A stretch of 64,000 nt of DNA, taken from Hyperoplus lanceolatus. Taxonomy: Eukaryota; Chordata; Actinopteri; Uranoscopiformes; Ammodytidae. A model generated the notes under the pieces. It had not been told where the DNA came from. It saw nothing but the letters and a program-made list of their open reading frames with translations, and made no database searches. Shown here piece after piece: positions 10,394-20,845 of this stretch (its first letter is position 1; every line of letters starts with the position of its first letter). The stretch spans positions 3,133,501-3,197,500 of the forward strand of contig CM049408.1 in the NCBI GenBank assembly GCA_026929865.2. Direction: 5' to 3'. Position numbers and translations under genes: made by a program.

Positions 10394-12780
10394 GTGTTGT
10401 AATGTTTATTATGTCAGGTAATGAGTGAGGATAAAGTTGAGTAAAAAGCTGTTACACTGAGGTTAGTGATTTACACTTTTTGCCTTAGAAACAGTCAAAC
10501 CAGGCGAGAACTGACCCCACCTGGTTTGACTGTCTAAATAAAAAATGTCATACTTTTATATAAACAAGGCCTGTTGGCCCTAAATTCCAAAACTAAGGGA
10601 AATATTTGTGGTAATGGGTTGGACTCAAGTCAGACTAAAGGTGTAATACCTAATTGATTGCTAATGTATACTTTAGGCTTGAAAAAAACAAACCATTTGG
10701 GGTCATTATGACCCCAGAGGACCAAGGGTGTAAGCCAGTCGAAGTACATTACGAGGGTTAAATCAAAAAGATAAGATATATGCTCTCCTTTCTAATTGTG
10801 GCTTTGATAGTTGAGCATACTTACAGTACAAACCTTCTCTATAGAACAACTTGTCAGTGAAGTATGACGGCAATAATCACAAACTTAATATCCATTCATT
10901 AATGTAATCGAGGCATAATTTAAAATGAATTGTGATATTGATTTGAGGTCAAAAAGTCCAGTACATTAGACATTGTTTTCACATATATTCATTCATAAAT
11001 GGTGCTTAACCACATCAGAATTCTGTCAATGTAAGGTTTATATTACTCACCAATCACCAAGCGCTGATTCTTCTCTTTGTCTGAAAGATGGAAACAAGAT
11101 GTTAGACTTTATGTATAGCTATATCTGCCTCAATAAGGGCCACAGCTGCCCTAGGCCTTTTAACTGGCAATGAAAAACTGAGCCACACACAAGCGCTGGG
11201 GCAATGTAGTTATGTATCCAATGGGGATATGAGGATTAGCTGCCTTAGCTGGTTTCTATTTATTCTGCTACTAACATGATTTTATACTTTACCATTCTCA
11301 AGCTTGTTAGATGCTTCACCGAAAAAGGCAACACTATTTTTTGATAGTATTTTTTTATTTATAACATTAAAAAAGACTGTATTCATTTTGTTTTGTTAAA
11401 ACTTTGGACGCATAAACATTGGCTAATTTGCATATTTATTCAAACATTTCAGAAAATAATTATATTATAAAAAATAATTGTTTGAATGTAAGTAATCTAC
11501 TGGTAAAGTAGTCTTCTACAAAACGTATTCTAGGGATGTTTTGGGTTATAATAAATCACAACTAGAATTTGCCCATCTGGACATTTTGGGACTTCGCCGG
11601 CGAAGAGGCACAGCGAGCGAAGCTGTAGCGAGCCTGTCTGTCATCGTTGCTAGACAATAGTAGCCAGCCCCATACCTAACTTCCTCAAAAGCAACAAAAA
11701 AAAAAACGATTTAGCCAAGCATTATTGTTCCTTCCGAGGTCGCGTTATGGTTCTAATGTTGTATTATGATTTAAGGGAAAGACAAATGAAATGATACATT
11801 TTCAGCTGTCTCAATACTGTGCTTGCGTTCACTTCTGAGTTAGCTTCCAAGCAACAGCACGTAGCCTAAAGATAGTATATCCTGAGTCATAGGCAACTTC
11901 AAGGCTAGCAGTGTCTCTACTTAGCTAGTTAACTCATGCGCTGCGGCCTCCCCCATAACAATTTAACAGCCGGTGAATTGTCATTTTCTGCAACCCGTCA
12001 GATTTTGCTCCCCAGTTGTTCTGCGCATGCACATTCCGAAAAAAAATAATCCTGCGTGAGCAGCCATCACTTTCTGCTACCTTTTTGGCGGCTGGTGAGT
12101 ATTTTCTTTAAAAACATGTTTTTAACTGCGCAATTATCTTACAAATCTGTTTTACATTGCGCTTTATGACCTGTAAGCATGTAAATATGTGCATGTAGAC
12201 ACTGGCTTTGCTGCTGAAAGTAGAAATAAGATGATATGTGTTATCATGGCCATGCGTGGCTGCTGCTGTTTATGATTAAGTCAAAAATAAACCTAGTGTT
12301 GAAACAACAACCTGTGCGTAACGATCGATCGTTGGTCGCTTTGAAAAGTGGACGAGATAAGACAGCGGTCTCGGCGGAATAGCCCGTGAGCTAACGCAGC
12401 TATCAGCCACAGACTCTGCCACACGCCAGATTCATGACATTACCTTACTGCACTGACAGCTGTCATTGGTTTGCGGTGACGGAACATTGCAAACCTCTGA
12501 TTGGCTGTCGAAATCCACGAGTCAACAGAGTCACTTGTAACGTGTGAAACGCACTATCTATGTTTATACACGGAACGGAGTTCACTATGTAAGAAACTGT
12601 AAAACACGATAAAGACTTTTTGGATTGATAGTCTGCAGTGTGAAACATTTGGAGATGGCAAAAAATGTGTCTTTAGCAGGTACATGAGCTGTTGGATCAA
12701 CAAAAACATTTTTTTACGGATTCCTTACAACAGATGGAAAACAGTTACTAGAGTAAACTGTTGAAACTATAATGAACAAT
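10394..12780. other. 2.4 kb without recognisable genes
   Basis: AT-rich sequence with no frame I can assign. It contains one perfect hairpin (10491-10533) and a GC-richer patch at 11580-12110 with GCGAGCGAAGC-type motifs. I found no terminal repeats or coding resemblance. Confidence 0.6.
10491..10533. repeat. Perfect 14-bp hairpin
   Basis: Arms ACAGTCAAACCAGG (10491-10504) and CCTGGTTTGACTGT (10520-10533) are exact reverse complements around a 15-nt spacer. Role unknown; possibly the core of a small MITE. Confidence 0.85.
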
Positions 12781-12962
12781 AATAACAGTAGACTGGATGG
12801 CATTCTAAATGCGGAAGACCTCAAAGTCAGCCTTCAATACACACTTACACAGAAGGATGTGGATCAACTGGATTTGGAATAGAAAGGGACCATCGCACAA
12901 AAAACGTGACTAACAATGTCCATTCAGACAACGGGAATGGATCAAGTGCACGTATTAGGAGA

Positions 12963-13180
12963 CTTTTGACATTACAAGGCCCATTGTTGAAAAAATCCTC
13001 AAGTAGAAAGATAGAAAAAGAGTCATGTGGAACAAAATATTCATAAACAAAGACTTCCCTGAGGCAGTGAGACAGAAGAGAAGGGAGCTGATACCTAAGA
13101 TGCTGGAGGCTAGAAAGAACGGGAACTACGCTGTTCTAAGATAGGACAAGATCATCACTCGCCCTGTTGGAAATTTCAAC
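12963..13180 (+). pseudogene. LINE ORF1 (Transposase_22-like) remnant
   Basis: Reading + gives FDITRPIVEKILK, a stop, KDRKRVMWNKIFINKDF, PEAVRQKRRELIPKMLEARK, NGNYAVLR, a stop, then DKIITRP. The 'INKDFPEAVRQKRRELIPKMLEARKxGxxAxLRxDKI' layout is the C-terminal RNA-binding part of LINE ORF1 proteins. At least three in-frame stops show it is long dead. It is followed downstream by ORF2 sequence on the same strand. Confidence 0.7.
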
Positions 13181-13239
13181 TAAGAAATATTTCTGAAGGA
13201 GATGGAATAAGTACAATGGTCCAGTGTTTGTGATGAGAA

Positions 13240-14090
13240 TGATCCTGAAGCTGCACTCACATTGTTTATGAAAATTGTGAATGAACATGCTCTTGAAGAA
13301 AATGTACTGCTTAAGCTAAAAAAGCGCTATGGATTGACAATGAGCTGAAAGATATGATGACCTTAAAAGACAATGCCAAGAAAATGGCTAATAAACTGTG
13401 TTGCCTGTTAGCCAGACAATAATACTGTAAATTAAGGAATCATGTGACAAAATTAAATTAAAAAGAAGGGATATTACAAACTAAAGTTTATCAACTTTAA
13501 AAATTACAAGAAAAACTATGGACCACAATGAGTGATATAATTGAAAGAAAATCTAATACGTCCATTTCTTTAATTTATTCTGATGGAGCATTCATAACAA
13601 AACCTTATGATATAGCTAACTATTTTAATAATTTCTTTATGGGCTGTGCTACATGTGGGGTTGTTTTGTGTGATTTCATAATTTGTTCTTTTTCCCTCTT
13701 TAATTTGCCACCGGCATATAACCAGGGGGAGAAACCTAAGTCTTGGCCCCTGCTCTGCTTGCTGCTGACCTGTTGCTGCCATGCTGCTGCCATGTTGTTG
13801 TCATGTTGCTGACCTGTTGCTGCCATGCTGCTGACCTGTTTTGCCATGTTGCTGCCATGCTGCTGACCTTTGTTATGCTGCTGTTTTGTTAATTAAATAC
13901 CCATAATTTTACTGCCTGACTCCGACCTTTTTTTTTAAACCTGGTTTTTGTTTTACAGTCCTTACCCCTATAGATAAAATGGGGATGTAACAGTTTAGAT
14001 TGATACAATCCTAAATAATATGCAATCAAGTGATGTGGTAGCATCAAATAGATTAATAAGTGAGTTAACGATTAAAAATTGAAACTCACT
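13240..14090 (+). pseudogene. LINE ORF2 linker before reverse transcriptase, split by a repeat
   Basis: Degenerate + frames give ALWIDNELKDMMTLKDNAKK, KLRNHVTKLN and then a longer piece, WTTMSDIIERKSNTSISL and YDIANYFNNFF (to 13639). This is the endonuclease-to-RT linker typical of L2/Rex-type LINEs. After the repeat at 13640-13992 the text continues with IDTILNNMQSSDVVASNRL. The repeat therefore interrupted an already existing LINE. No RT core follows, so the copy is truncated. Confidence 0.65.
13640..13992. repeat. Repeat copy 1, possible solo LTR
   Basis: The sequence starts TGGGCTGTGCTACATGTGGG and ends GATGTAACA. It shares about 90% of its first 200 bp with 22715-22993. It has the TG...CA ends of an LTR and near-matching flanks (CTTTA / GTTTA), but no internal retrotransposon genes. 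A GCTGCTGACCTGTT/GCCAT motif is repeated in the middle (13755-13885). Confidence 0.5.
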
Positions 14091-14369
14091 TTGAGTTTCA
14101 TAGCAACAGCATTGAAGAGGTTAAGGGAATGGTAATGTTATTGCCATGTTATCTTGTCCTGTATACAAGATTGTGCTATATCAATTGTAAATACTTGTGC
14201 TTGTAAAGCTATGGAAGAAAAATGGAAGGCGTCATTTGAAACTCCTGTCTCTGGGAACATTCCCTGATGGGTACGACAAGTCCCAGAAGCTAAACCTAAG
14301 GAGGTATGCTTCCAAATTCACAGTAAAGGGTGAGTATCTGAAATACATTACAATTTGGATAGTATCTTA
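14091..14369. other. No gene seen
   Basis: Unassigned, probably further decayed LINE sequence. Nothing definite. Confidence 0.4.
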
Positions 14370-14600
14370 TTAACCCTTTAGGCGCCAAAGTCGCAAAATT
14401 GCGACATGACGCTGTACTGAATAAAACAGCAATTTTCTCTTAATAGAGTGTTATATGTCGTTCATACTCCCCTCCACTAGTTGGCAGACATCCCGAACTT
14501 AGACCTTAGTTCAGAAAAATGTCATACTTCAATGCAAAATGTTCGAGCAAAATCCCATCCAAAAAACATAAAAATAATTTTTTATTTTTTTTGTCATATC

Positions 14601-15040
14601 CTCCTAGCGACTTTTTCTGGTGTTATTTGAGACTTTTGTGGTGTTTAGAGACTGACGGGAAAGCACGTATCACTCTGTTTACTCTGCTGTTTCTGTGCTC
14701 AACGAGCAGCGGGTGCTCACGGAGCCCCTACCCCGTCCAAAAGCACTCACGGGCGGTCAGTCTCACAGAAGCTCAGCGCAGCGGTCCCAGCCTGCAGCCA
14801 GAGCAGAGCGGGTGTGTGTGTCCCCTCTGCTCCGCAGAGCAGAGAGGACACACACACCCGCTCCTCCTAGCGACCCTTTCTGGTGTTATTGGAGACTTTT
14901 GTGGTGTTTGGAAACTCTGATGTGAAAGCACGTATCACTCTGCTTTTACTGTGCTTAACGAGCAGCTCCCGGAGCCCCTGAGCCCCGCGCAGCAGAGCGG
15001 GTGTGTTTCTCCTCTCTGCTCCTCTGACACCTCCGCGTCC
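14601..15040. repeat. Duplicated leader segment in piggyBac
   Basis: CTCCTAGCGAC plus about 170 bp starting at 14601 recurs from 14864 with small changes (for example TTCTGGTGTTATT, AAAGCACGTATCACTCTG and AACGAGCAG in both). The copies are tandem, 263 bp apart. Confidence 0.85.
14806..14863. repeat. 27-bp near-perfect hairpin in the piggyBac leader
   Basis: Arms 14806-14832 and 14837-14863 are reverse complements with one mismatch around the 4-nt spacer CGCA. Each arm contains GAGCGGGTGTGTGTGT. It sits at the junction of the two leader copies and may take part in transposase binding or be a fold-back product. Confidence 0.85.
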
Positions 15041-15283
15041 AGGCTGCAAATGAATCGCGCATGCGTTGCCATTCCTGCCCTGGTTTTACAGAACAGGGTG
15101 TAAATGTTTATTCACTCACTCTCACAATAAAATTATTATGCCAATGCGATGACGTCCTTTGGCGGGAGAAACAATAGCTGCTTTTCTCACTGAGGAGTTG
15201 TTGTGTGAGAACTCGGAGATAGTGTGCCACGAAGCTATTTATGCTGAAGCGGTATTGCTGGATTTAGGAGTTATTGAGAGAAT

Positions 15284-17335
15284 ATGGCAAGCAAAAAGTT
15301 GACGAGGAGGGAAGTGATGGATCTCCTATTCGCTGATCCTGATTCTGAAGGGGAAAATCCACCTTTGGGAGAAAACGGGCGATCGATTAGTGATCGTGCG
15401 AGTAGAAGTAGCGGGGGTGAGAACAGCGCTGGGACCAGCGTTAGTGTTGTTGATGTTGGCGCTGGTCACGGTGCGTCAATGCGCAGCAGTGGTGCAGCCA
15501 TGCGACGCAGCAGTGTTCACGAAGCACAAAACACACACGAGTCAAACTCTTCTCCCAACACCAGTGGGGTTAGCAGGGGGAGACGTGGGCAGAGTGCTCG
15601 TAGAAGCGCAGGCAGGTGTCCTAGAGGCAGCAGGGGGGGGGGCTGAATAGGGCTGAAAGTAGTGATGGAAGAGGGGGCAGGGGCACACGAGGTCGCAGTG
15701 TCCATAGGAGAGGTGGATGTGGTAGAGGCAACAGGGGAAGGCTGAACAGGGCTGGAAATGATGATGATGATGGTAATGGTGGCTGGGCTAACTTGAGAGA
15801 TGAGGAAGAATATCAGGAATGGATAAAGCCCTTTGATGAGCAAAGTGGATATCGTGGTGACAGAGAGCTTAGCAATGATTCAAGGTCTATAGATTTTTTG
15901 TCCCTCTTTCTGACTGATGATTTCTGGAGTCACATTACAATGGAGACAAATCGGTATGCTCATCAGTATTTAGGCTCCCATGAACTAATGCCAAGTTCAC
16001 GGTTTCATGAATGGTATGATGTCACTGTCCCTGAAATGAAAGCCTTCCTGTCACTCCATTTGAGCATGGGCCTGGTACAAAAATCTGAGATTGAGGACTA
16101 TTGGGCAGAATTTTGGCCAACTTGTACACCAGGATTTGGCAAAGTGATGTCTAGGAACAGATTTGAAATCATCCTGTCTTTCTTTCACTTTGCCAACAAT
16201 GACGAGTATGTTGAGAGGGGCCAGCCAGGTTAGGATCGACTGTTCAAGGTGCGCCCAATAATTGACCTCATCATACCATGCTTCTCAGCTGTATATGGCC
16301 CACACAAACAACTGTCACTGGATGAGATGACCATAGCTTTCAAGGGAAAGTCCACATTGAAAATGTACAATCCAAACAAACCGGACAAGTATGGTTACAA
16401 GGCATTTGTTTTGTGTGAGGCGAAGTCAGGGTATGTTCTGCAGTGGTCTTTGTACACAGGACAGCATGGTGATGAGGTCACTGATTTAGGTGCCACCCAT
16501 GTCCTTGTTCGGCAGCTGATGGCCCAGCACACAGGGAAAGGGCATGAGCTGTACATGGACAGCTACTACACGTCACCAGCTGTAGCAATTGAGATGGCAA
16601 ATGAGGAAACTGGTTTGTGTGGGACAGTCAGTAGCCAAAGGCGAGGTATGCCAAAGGCCCTGAGAAAAAAAGAGTTGCCTTTGGCAAGAGGAGACGACCC
16701 AGTGTTCATGAGGAAGGGGAAAATGTTGGCGTGTGCGTGGCATGACGTGAAGCGTTTCCACTTGTTGTCCACTCTTCACGGCAACTCCTGCGTCCGGAAA
16801 CGGATCAGGTCCAAACATGCGGACAGTGGGTTTAGGGACATAAACAGACCTGTGTGTGTGGACAGGTACAACTCATTCATGGGGGGAGTAGACACAGCTG
16901 ATCAGAGGAAGAAAACCTACCTCTTTCCACATCGGTCAAAGAAGTGGTATAGTGAGTGCCATTCTAAGCATGAGTATGGTCAATGCCCACATCATTTGCT
17001 GCAGCATGACTGCCGGTCCACACAAGCCACTGAAGGCCTTTGTGGAGGACATCATCACTTCTCTGCTTGAGGGCTTCTCCAAGAGAGAAAACAAAATCCG
17101 GGGAAGGCGTTCAGCAGAGGGGGTAGAAATGCCACAGAGGCTTACAGAACGCCACTGGCTCCGTGATGCTGGCGATCGTCCAGACTGTATAGTTTGCTCA
17201 GATCGTACCCGTCCCAAAGGTCGTCATCAGACACAATACAGGTGCAATCAGTGTGGGGTAGGCCTGTGTGCTGTGCCATGCAATGAGAGGTTCCACACTG
17301 TGACAAACTATAAACAGTGTCATCTGGATAGATAG
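15284..17335 (+). pseudogene. piggyBac transposase pseudogene
   Basis: The ATG at 15284 opens an acidic, Ser/Gly-rich N-terminus (MASKKLTRREVMDLLFADPD). A G-run near 15635 shifts the frame. The core restarts around 15793 (FLSLFLTDDFWSHI, SRFHEWYDVTVPEMKAFLSL). A TAG at 16231-16233 sits where the family has an amino acid ahead of DRLFKVRPIIDLI. Catalytic aspartates are recognisable in LSLDEMTIAFKG, ELYMDSYYTSP and FMGGVDTADQR. A frameshift near 16955 leads into LSMSMVNAHIICCSM and the C-terminal zinc ribbon (DCIVCSD, RCNQCGVGLCAVPC), with the stop at 17333-17335. All domains are present, with about two frameshifts and one stop. Confidence 0.93.
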
Positions 17336-17371
17336 GCACAGATTAGGCCTCTGCAGCAAAAAGACGCCTAC

Positions 17372-17447
17372 TGTTATTATTATTATTTATCATTATTATT
17401 ATGATTATTATTATTATTATATTATAATGATATAATGATAATTACAA

Positions 17448-17486
<39 letters not shown>
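17372..17486. repeat. (TTA)n/(TAA)n microsatellite
   Basis: TTATTA units up to about 17434, then ATAATA units from 17447. Poly-Leu and poly-Tyr frames across it are artefacts. It marks the junction between the piggyBac pseudogene and the integrase gene. Confidence 0.9.
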
Positions 17487-17487
<1 letters not shown>

Positions 17488-18596
17488 GAGAATAGAAGAA
17501 GAAAAGTACTGTAAAAGTTGTGGTGTGCAGAAGGAGAGCTCTACATTGGGAGAAGAAGAGCCATTCCATCGAGAGAGGAGGCCAGACAGCTTTTCGAGGA
17601 ATTTCACTCCTCACCCATTGGGGGGCACTCTGGCATATTTAAAACCCGCACGGCAATGTCATCCAGATTCTACTGGTTTGGCATGTCCGTAGACATCAAC
17701 AACTGGGTAGGCTATGAGTGTGAGTCATTGTTGTGTGATGTGTTTTATTTTTTAACAACTGCTTTCTTAAAGGTCTTGGAATGTGACAAGTATCAGCTGG
17801 TTGGCAAACCTCTGACTGCTACACAGCCTCTACAGTGTATTCAGGTAAATGTGTACAGTGGTATCTTAATATTATTGAACAGCTATCAATGAAGAAGTAT
17901 TGAGAATGTACAAATAATTGTATTTTTTTTACATCAATAGGTGTCAGCTGTTTGGGAACTTATTGGGATTGACCTGACGGGACCTCTCCCAAAGACGGAT
18001 GATGGCTTTCAATACATATTAACAGCCACTGACTATTTCTCCAAATGGGTGGAGGCTTTCCCCATGAAGACCAAAACAGCAGCTGAAGTGGGACGCCATA
18101 TCTGTTCCATAATCTATCGTCATGGTTGTCCTAAAAGGATCCTCTCAGACCAGGGAAAAGAGTTTGTTAATGAAGTATGAGAGTTTTAAAAATTCTATTG
18201 TAGTTAATACAATTCAGGAATTATTCCTTTCTGCTTGGATTGTATTTTTTTACTGTAATTGTTTTTATTTCAGCTCAACACCAACATCAAAAGGAGTGTG
18301 ACAGCTGCATATCATCCCCAAACAAATGGTCTGGATGAGAAGACCAACCACAACATTAAGCAACAAGTTTTTTTTTCGCTTTTATAGTAGAGCTTTGTGA
18401 CAGCCAGCCTTGTTTCAGTAACACTATTTTTAACATTCCACTCTGATTTCAGGAAAAGGAACGGAATAGTGTTGCTTTAACCATGGATAATAGATATTAT
18501 TAATAATGGATTCAATCTATTATTTTTTATTAACTATCGATAAGTATTTCATATCTACCGATATGTATTTCATATCTATATATTTCTATCTTTTTC

Positions 18597-18752
18597 AGGT
18601 GGGCTTTATCTGACCCGCTCCACTGACATATATATAGTCAAGCTATATATATACAGTATATATATATGTCCCACATGCCCAGTCTGAGCTTGGAAAGACA
18701 GCTTTTAGCTTCAGTGCCCCTGACTCCTGGAACAACTTACAGCAACAAATTA
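18597..18752 (+). repeat. Outer LINE copy, left fragment (ORF 3' part)
   Basis: TGGGCTTTATCTGACCCGCT through AACAACTTACAGCAACAAATT matches 20268-20393 of the inner LINE, with a TA-rich microsatellite inserted at about 18630-18668. It is the remnant of the older same-family copy into which the inner LINE inserted. Confidence 0.88.
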
Positions 18753-20477
18753 CAATACATACTTTCAAATGGTCACACTCTCAATGATCAAAAAGAGATT
18801 GGCTTAGCTTTTAATAAACATTTTGTAGCTGCTGATCAACTCTTTCAGAATGGAGGATATAGGCCTTCTACCACCAGTAGTAACGTACCGCCTGTCTCTC
18901 AAACTCCTCTTTTCAGCCTTGATCTTCTTCCCATAAGTGTTGTTGTAGATGCACTCCTCGCCATCAACCCCAAGAAGTACATGGGAGAGGACAATTTGGA
19001 CCCCTTTTCAATCAAGCTCTCTACACATATAATATCAAAACAAATTACCCATATTTTTAATCTTTCCATCTCCTCTGGAATAGTTCCTAAAATTTGGAAA
19101 AAAGCTCATGTAATTCCTTTACATAAAGGTGGTGACAAGAATAATCTTAATAACTACAGGCCAATTTCCAAACTCCCATGCCTCGCAAAAATTCTAGAAT
19201 CACTTATTAATAATCTGTTAAAAACATTTATAACTAGTGCTTCCATTTTGAGCCCATTCCAATCTGGTTTTAGGGCAGGCCACAGTACTGTCTCTGCTGT
19301 GACTTTGGTTGTAGACAACATTGTTACAGCATTAGACAAGAAAAAGCACTGTGCAGCACTTTTTATTGATCTTTCAAAGGCCTTTGATACTGTTGACCAC
19401 CATTTGCTTTTACAGAGGCTGCATGACATTGGCTTTGATCAGTCTGCATGTAGCTGGTTTAGGGACTATCTCTCTGATAGACAGCAGTCAGTTAAACTGG
19501 GAAGATACCAGTCTGAGTTTTTAACTGTTACAAATGGTGTCCCACAGGGCTCAATTTTAGGTCCAGTTCTTTTCACAATTTATATAAATAACATTGTTTC
19601 ATCGCTAAAAAACTGTCACGCCCATCTATACGCTGACGACACAGTACTGTATTGCATTTCCAATTCGGTGCACCAATCTATTCAGAACCTACAAAGCTCT
19701 TTTAACACCCAGCAGGACTGTCTAGTGGACCTCAGGCTTGTTCTTAATACAGACAAAACCAAATATATGTGTTTCTCCAGAGCAAAAACTACACATTTTA
19801 ATGATTTTAATATGTTTACAAAGAATCGATTTTTAATTGAAAGAGTCACAGAGTATAAATATCTCGGCATCTGGTTAGATGATAAACTCACTTTTCATTT
19901 TCATATAAATAATCTTGTTTGTCGACTACGGCAAAAAATTGGCTATGTTTATAGGAATAAAACCACCTTCCCTTTATTTAGTAGGAAAAGGATTATTGAG
20001 GCAGTTTTCATGTCTGTCCTTGATTACGGTGATGTGGTCTACCGGCATGCATCACATTCATGTCTTAAACTCCTAGACTCTGTTTTTCACTCTGCTTTAA
20101 GATTCATCACAGGAGATTGTTATGATACACACCATTGTCTCTTATATGAAAAGGTTGGGTGGTCCTCCCTTAAAGAGAGACGTGACGCACATTGGCACAT
20201 TTTTATTTACAAAGCCTTGACCGGGAAGCTTCCTCGTTATTTAACTGAAATGCTGCACATTTCAGATGGGCTTTATCAGACCCGCTCCACTGACATGCTT
20301 ATGCTTTATGTCCCACAAGCCCGGTCTGAGCTGGGAAAGACAGCTTTTAGCTTCAGTGCCCCCAACTCCTGGAACAACTTACAGCAACAAATTAAACTAA
20401 ATACATTCATATCCTTTGGCCAATTTAAACAGACTATCTTGGATCTGCCAAACTTTACTTGTAACTGTTTTAATTAG
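18666..20477 (+). CDS. LINE reverse transcriptase ORF, 603 codons, 5'-truncated and chimeric start
   Basis: The protein polymerises cDNA at a nicked target during retrotransposition. Residues from about 30 onward are RT: NYRPISKLPCLAKILE, FQSGFRAGHST, FIDLSKAFDTVDH, GVPQGSILGPVLF, and the catalytic box HLYADDTVLY. The thumb and C-terminal segments follow, ending NWNNL-type (PNSWNNLQQQI). The endonuclease domain is missing. The first ~29 residues are not true N-terminus: they come from a fragment of the 3' part of another copy (18597-18752) fused in frame. The rest of the frame is uninterrupted, so the insertion is young. YADD and the 3' tail fit the Rex1/L2 side of the LINE tree. Confidence 0.9.
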   Translation: MSHMPSLSLERQLLASVPLTPGTTYSNKLQYILSNGHTLNDQKEIGLAFNKHFVAADQLFQNGGYRPSTTSSNVPPVSQTPLFSLDLLPISVVVDALLAINPKKYMGEDNLDPFSIKLSTHIISKQITHIFNLSISSGIVPKIWKKAHVIPLHKGGDKNNLNNYRPISKLPCLAKILESLINNLLKTFITSASILSPFQSGFRAGHSTVSAVTLVVDNIVTALDKKKHCAALFIDLSKAFDTVDHHLLLQRLHDIGFDQSACSWFRDYLSDRQQSVKLGRYQSEFLTVTNGVPQGSILGPVLFTIYINNIVSSLKNCHAHLYADDTVLYCISNSVHQSIQNLQSSFNTQQDCLVDLRLVLNTDKTKYMCFSRAKTTHFNDFNMFTKNRFLIERVTEYKYLGIWLDDKLTFHFHINNLVCRLRQKIGYVYRNKTTFPLFSRKRIIEAVFMSVLDYGDVVYRHASHSCLKLLDSVFHSALRFITGDCYDTHHCLLYEKVGWSSLKERRDAHWHIFIYKALTGKLPRYLTEMLHISDGLYQTRSTDMLMLYVPQARSELGKTAFSFSAPNSWNNLQQQIKLNTFISFGQFKQTILDLPNFTCNCFN

Positions 20478-20708
20478 GCTATATTGTACTTTATTCCTTT
20501 TAATTGCTGCCACTCTTCACCACTTTGTAAATGTTTCAAATGGTTTTTTTTTCTCTTCTCTTCACTTGTTGTGTATTTGATGTATTTGCATTGAATATTT
20601 TGTATGTATTGTTGTTTTGAATTTGTTTTGACTCGACGTCATTGTAAATGAGGGTCACCCCTCAATTGGTCTCTCGAGGATAAATAAAAGTTAAATGAAA
20701 TAAATGAA
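18753..20708 (+). mobile_element. 5'-truncated Rex/L2-type LINE, inner copy
   Basis: Reverse-transcriptase sequence starts abruptly at about 18753. It runs to a stop at 20475-20477 and a 3' UTR ending in an A-rich TAAATAAAAGTTAAATGAAA tail. It lies inside an older copy of the same family and inside an intron of the integrase gene. Confidence 0.85.
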
Positions 20709-20845
20709 AAATATCCTTTAACAAATAACAAATTTAAACATTATTATCTTAAATCTGTCGAACTCTACCTGTTCCTGTTTTAGTCGGGCTATATTGTACT
20801 TTAACGCATTTCATTTTAATTGCAGCCATTCTTCACCACTGTCTT
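20709..20845 (+). repeat. Outer LINE copy, right fragment (3' UTR start)
   Basis: After the inner copy's tail, ATATCCTTTAACAAAT...GGGCTATATTGTACTTTA resumes exactly where the left fragment left off when compared with 20408-20520 of the inner copy. It is more diverged than the inner copy. Confidence 0.8.

Larger units (their letters stand above)
14374..17340 (+). mobile_element. piggyBac-family transposon, right end missing
   Basis: A TTAA target site (14370-14373) is followed by CCCTTTAGGCGCC, the typical CCCTTT-type piggyBac terminus. A ~900-bp leader with internal duplications precedes a transposase pseudogene on +. I could not find the expected inverted copy of the terminus plus TTAA after the stop codon at 17335. 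A TTA/TAA microsatellite begins there, so the right end is lost or badly decayed. Confidence 0.85.

Noticed and set aside
10491-10533. Hairpin as a transcription terminator or tRNA arm
   Set aside because: Eukaryotic context, no adjacent gene, no U-run, no tRNA features.
13528-13847. Plus frame of 94 codons and minus Met/Gln-rich frames
   Set aside because: They fuse the LINE linker to the unrelated repeat and translate its GCTGCTGACC array.
15517-15843. Minus frame of 108 codons
   Set aside because: Antisense to the piggyBac transposase N-terminus.
17417-17614. Poly-Leu/poly-Tyr minus frames
   Set aside because: Translation of the TTA/TAA microsatellite.
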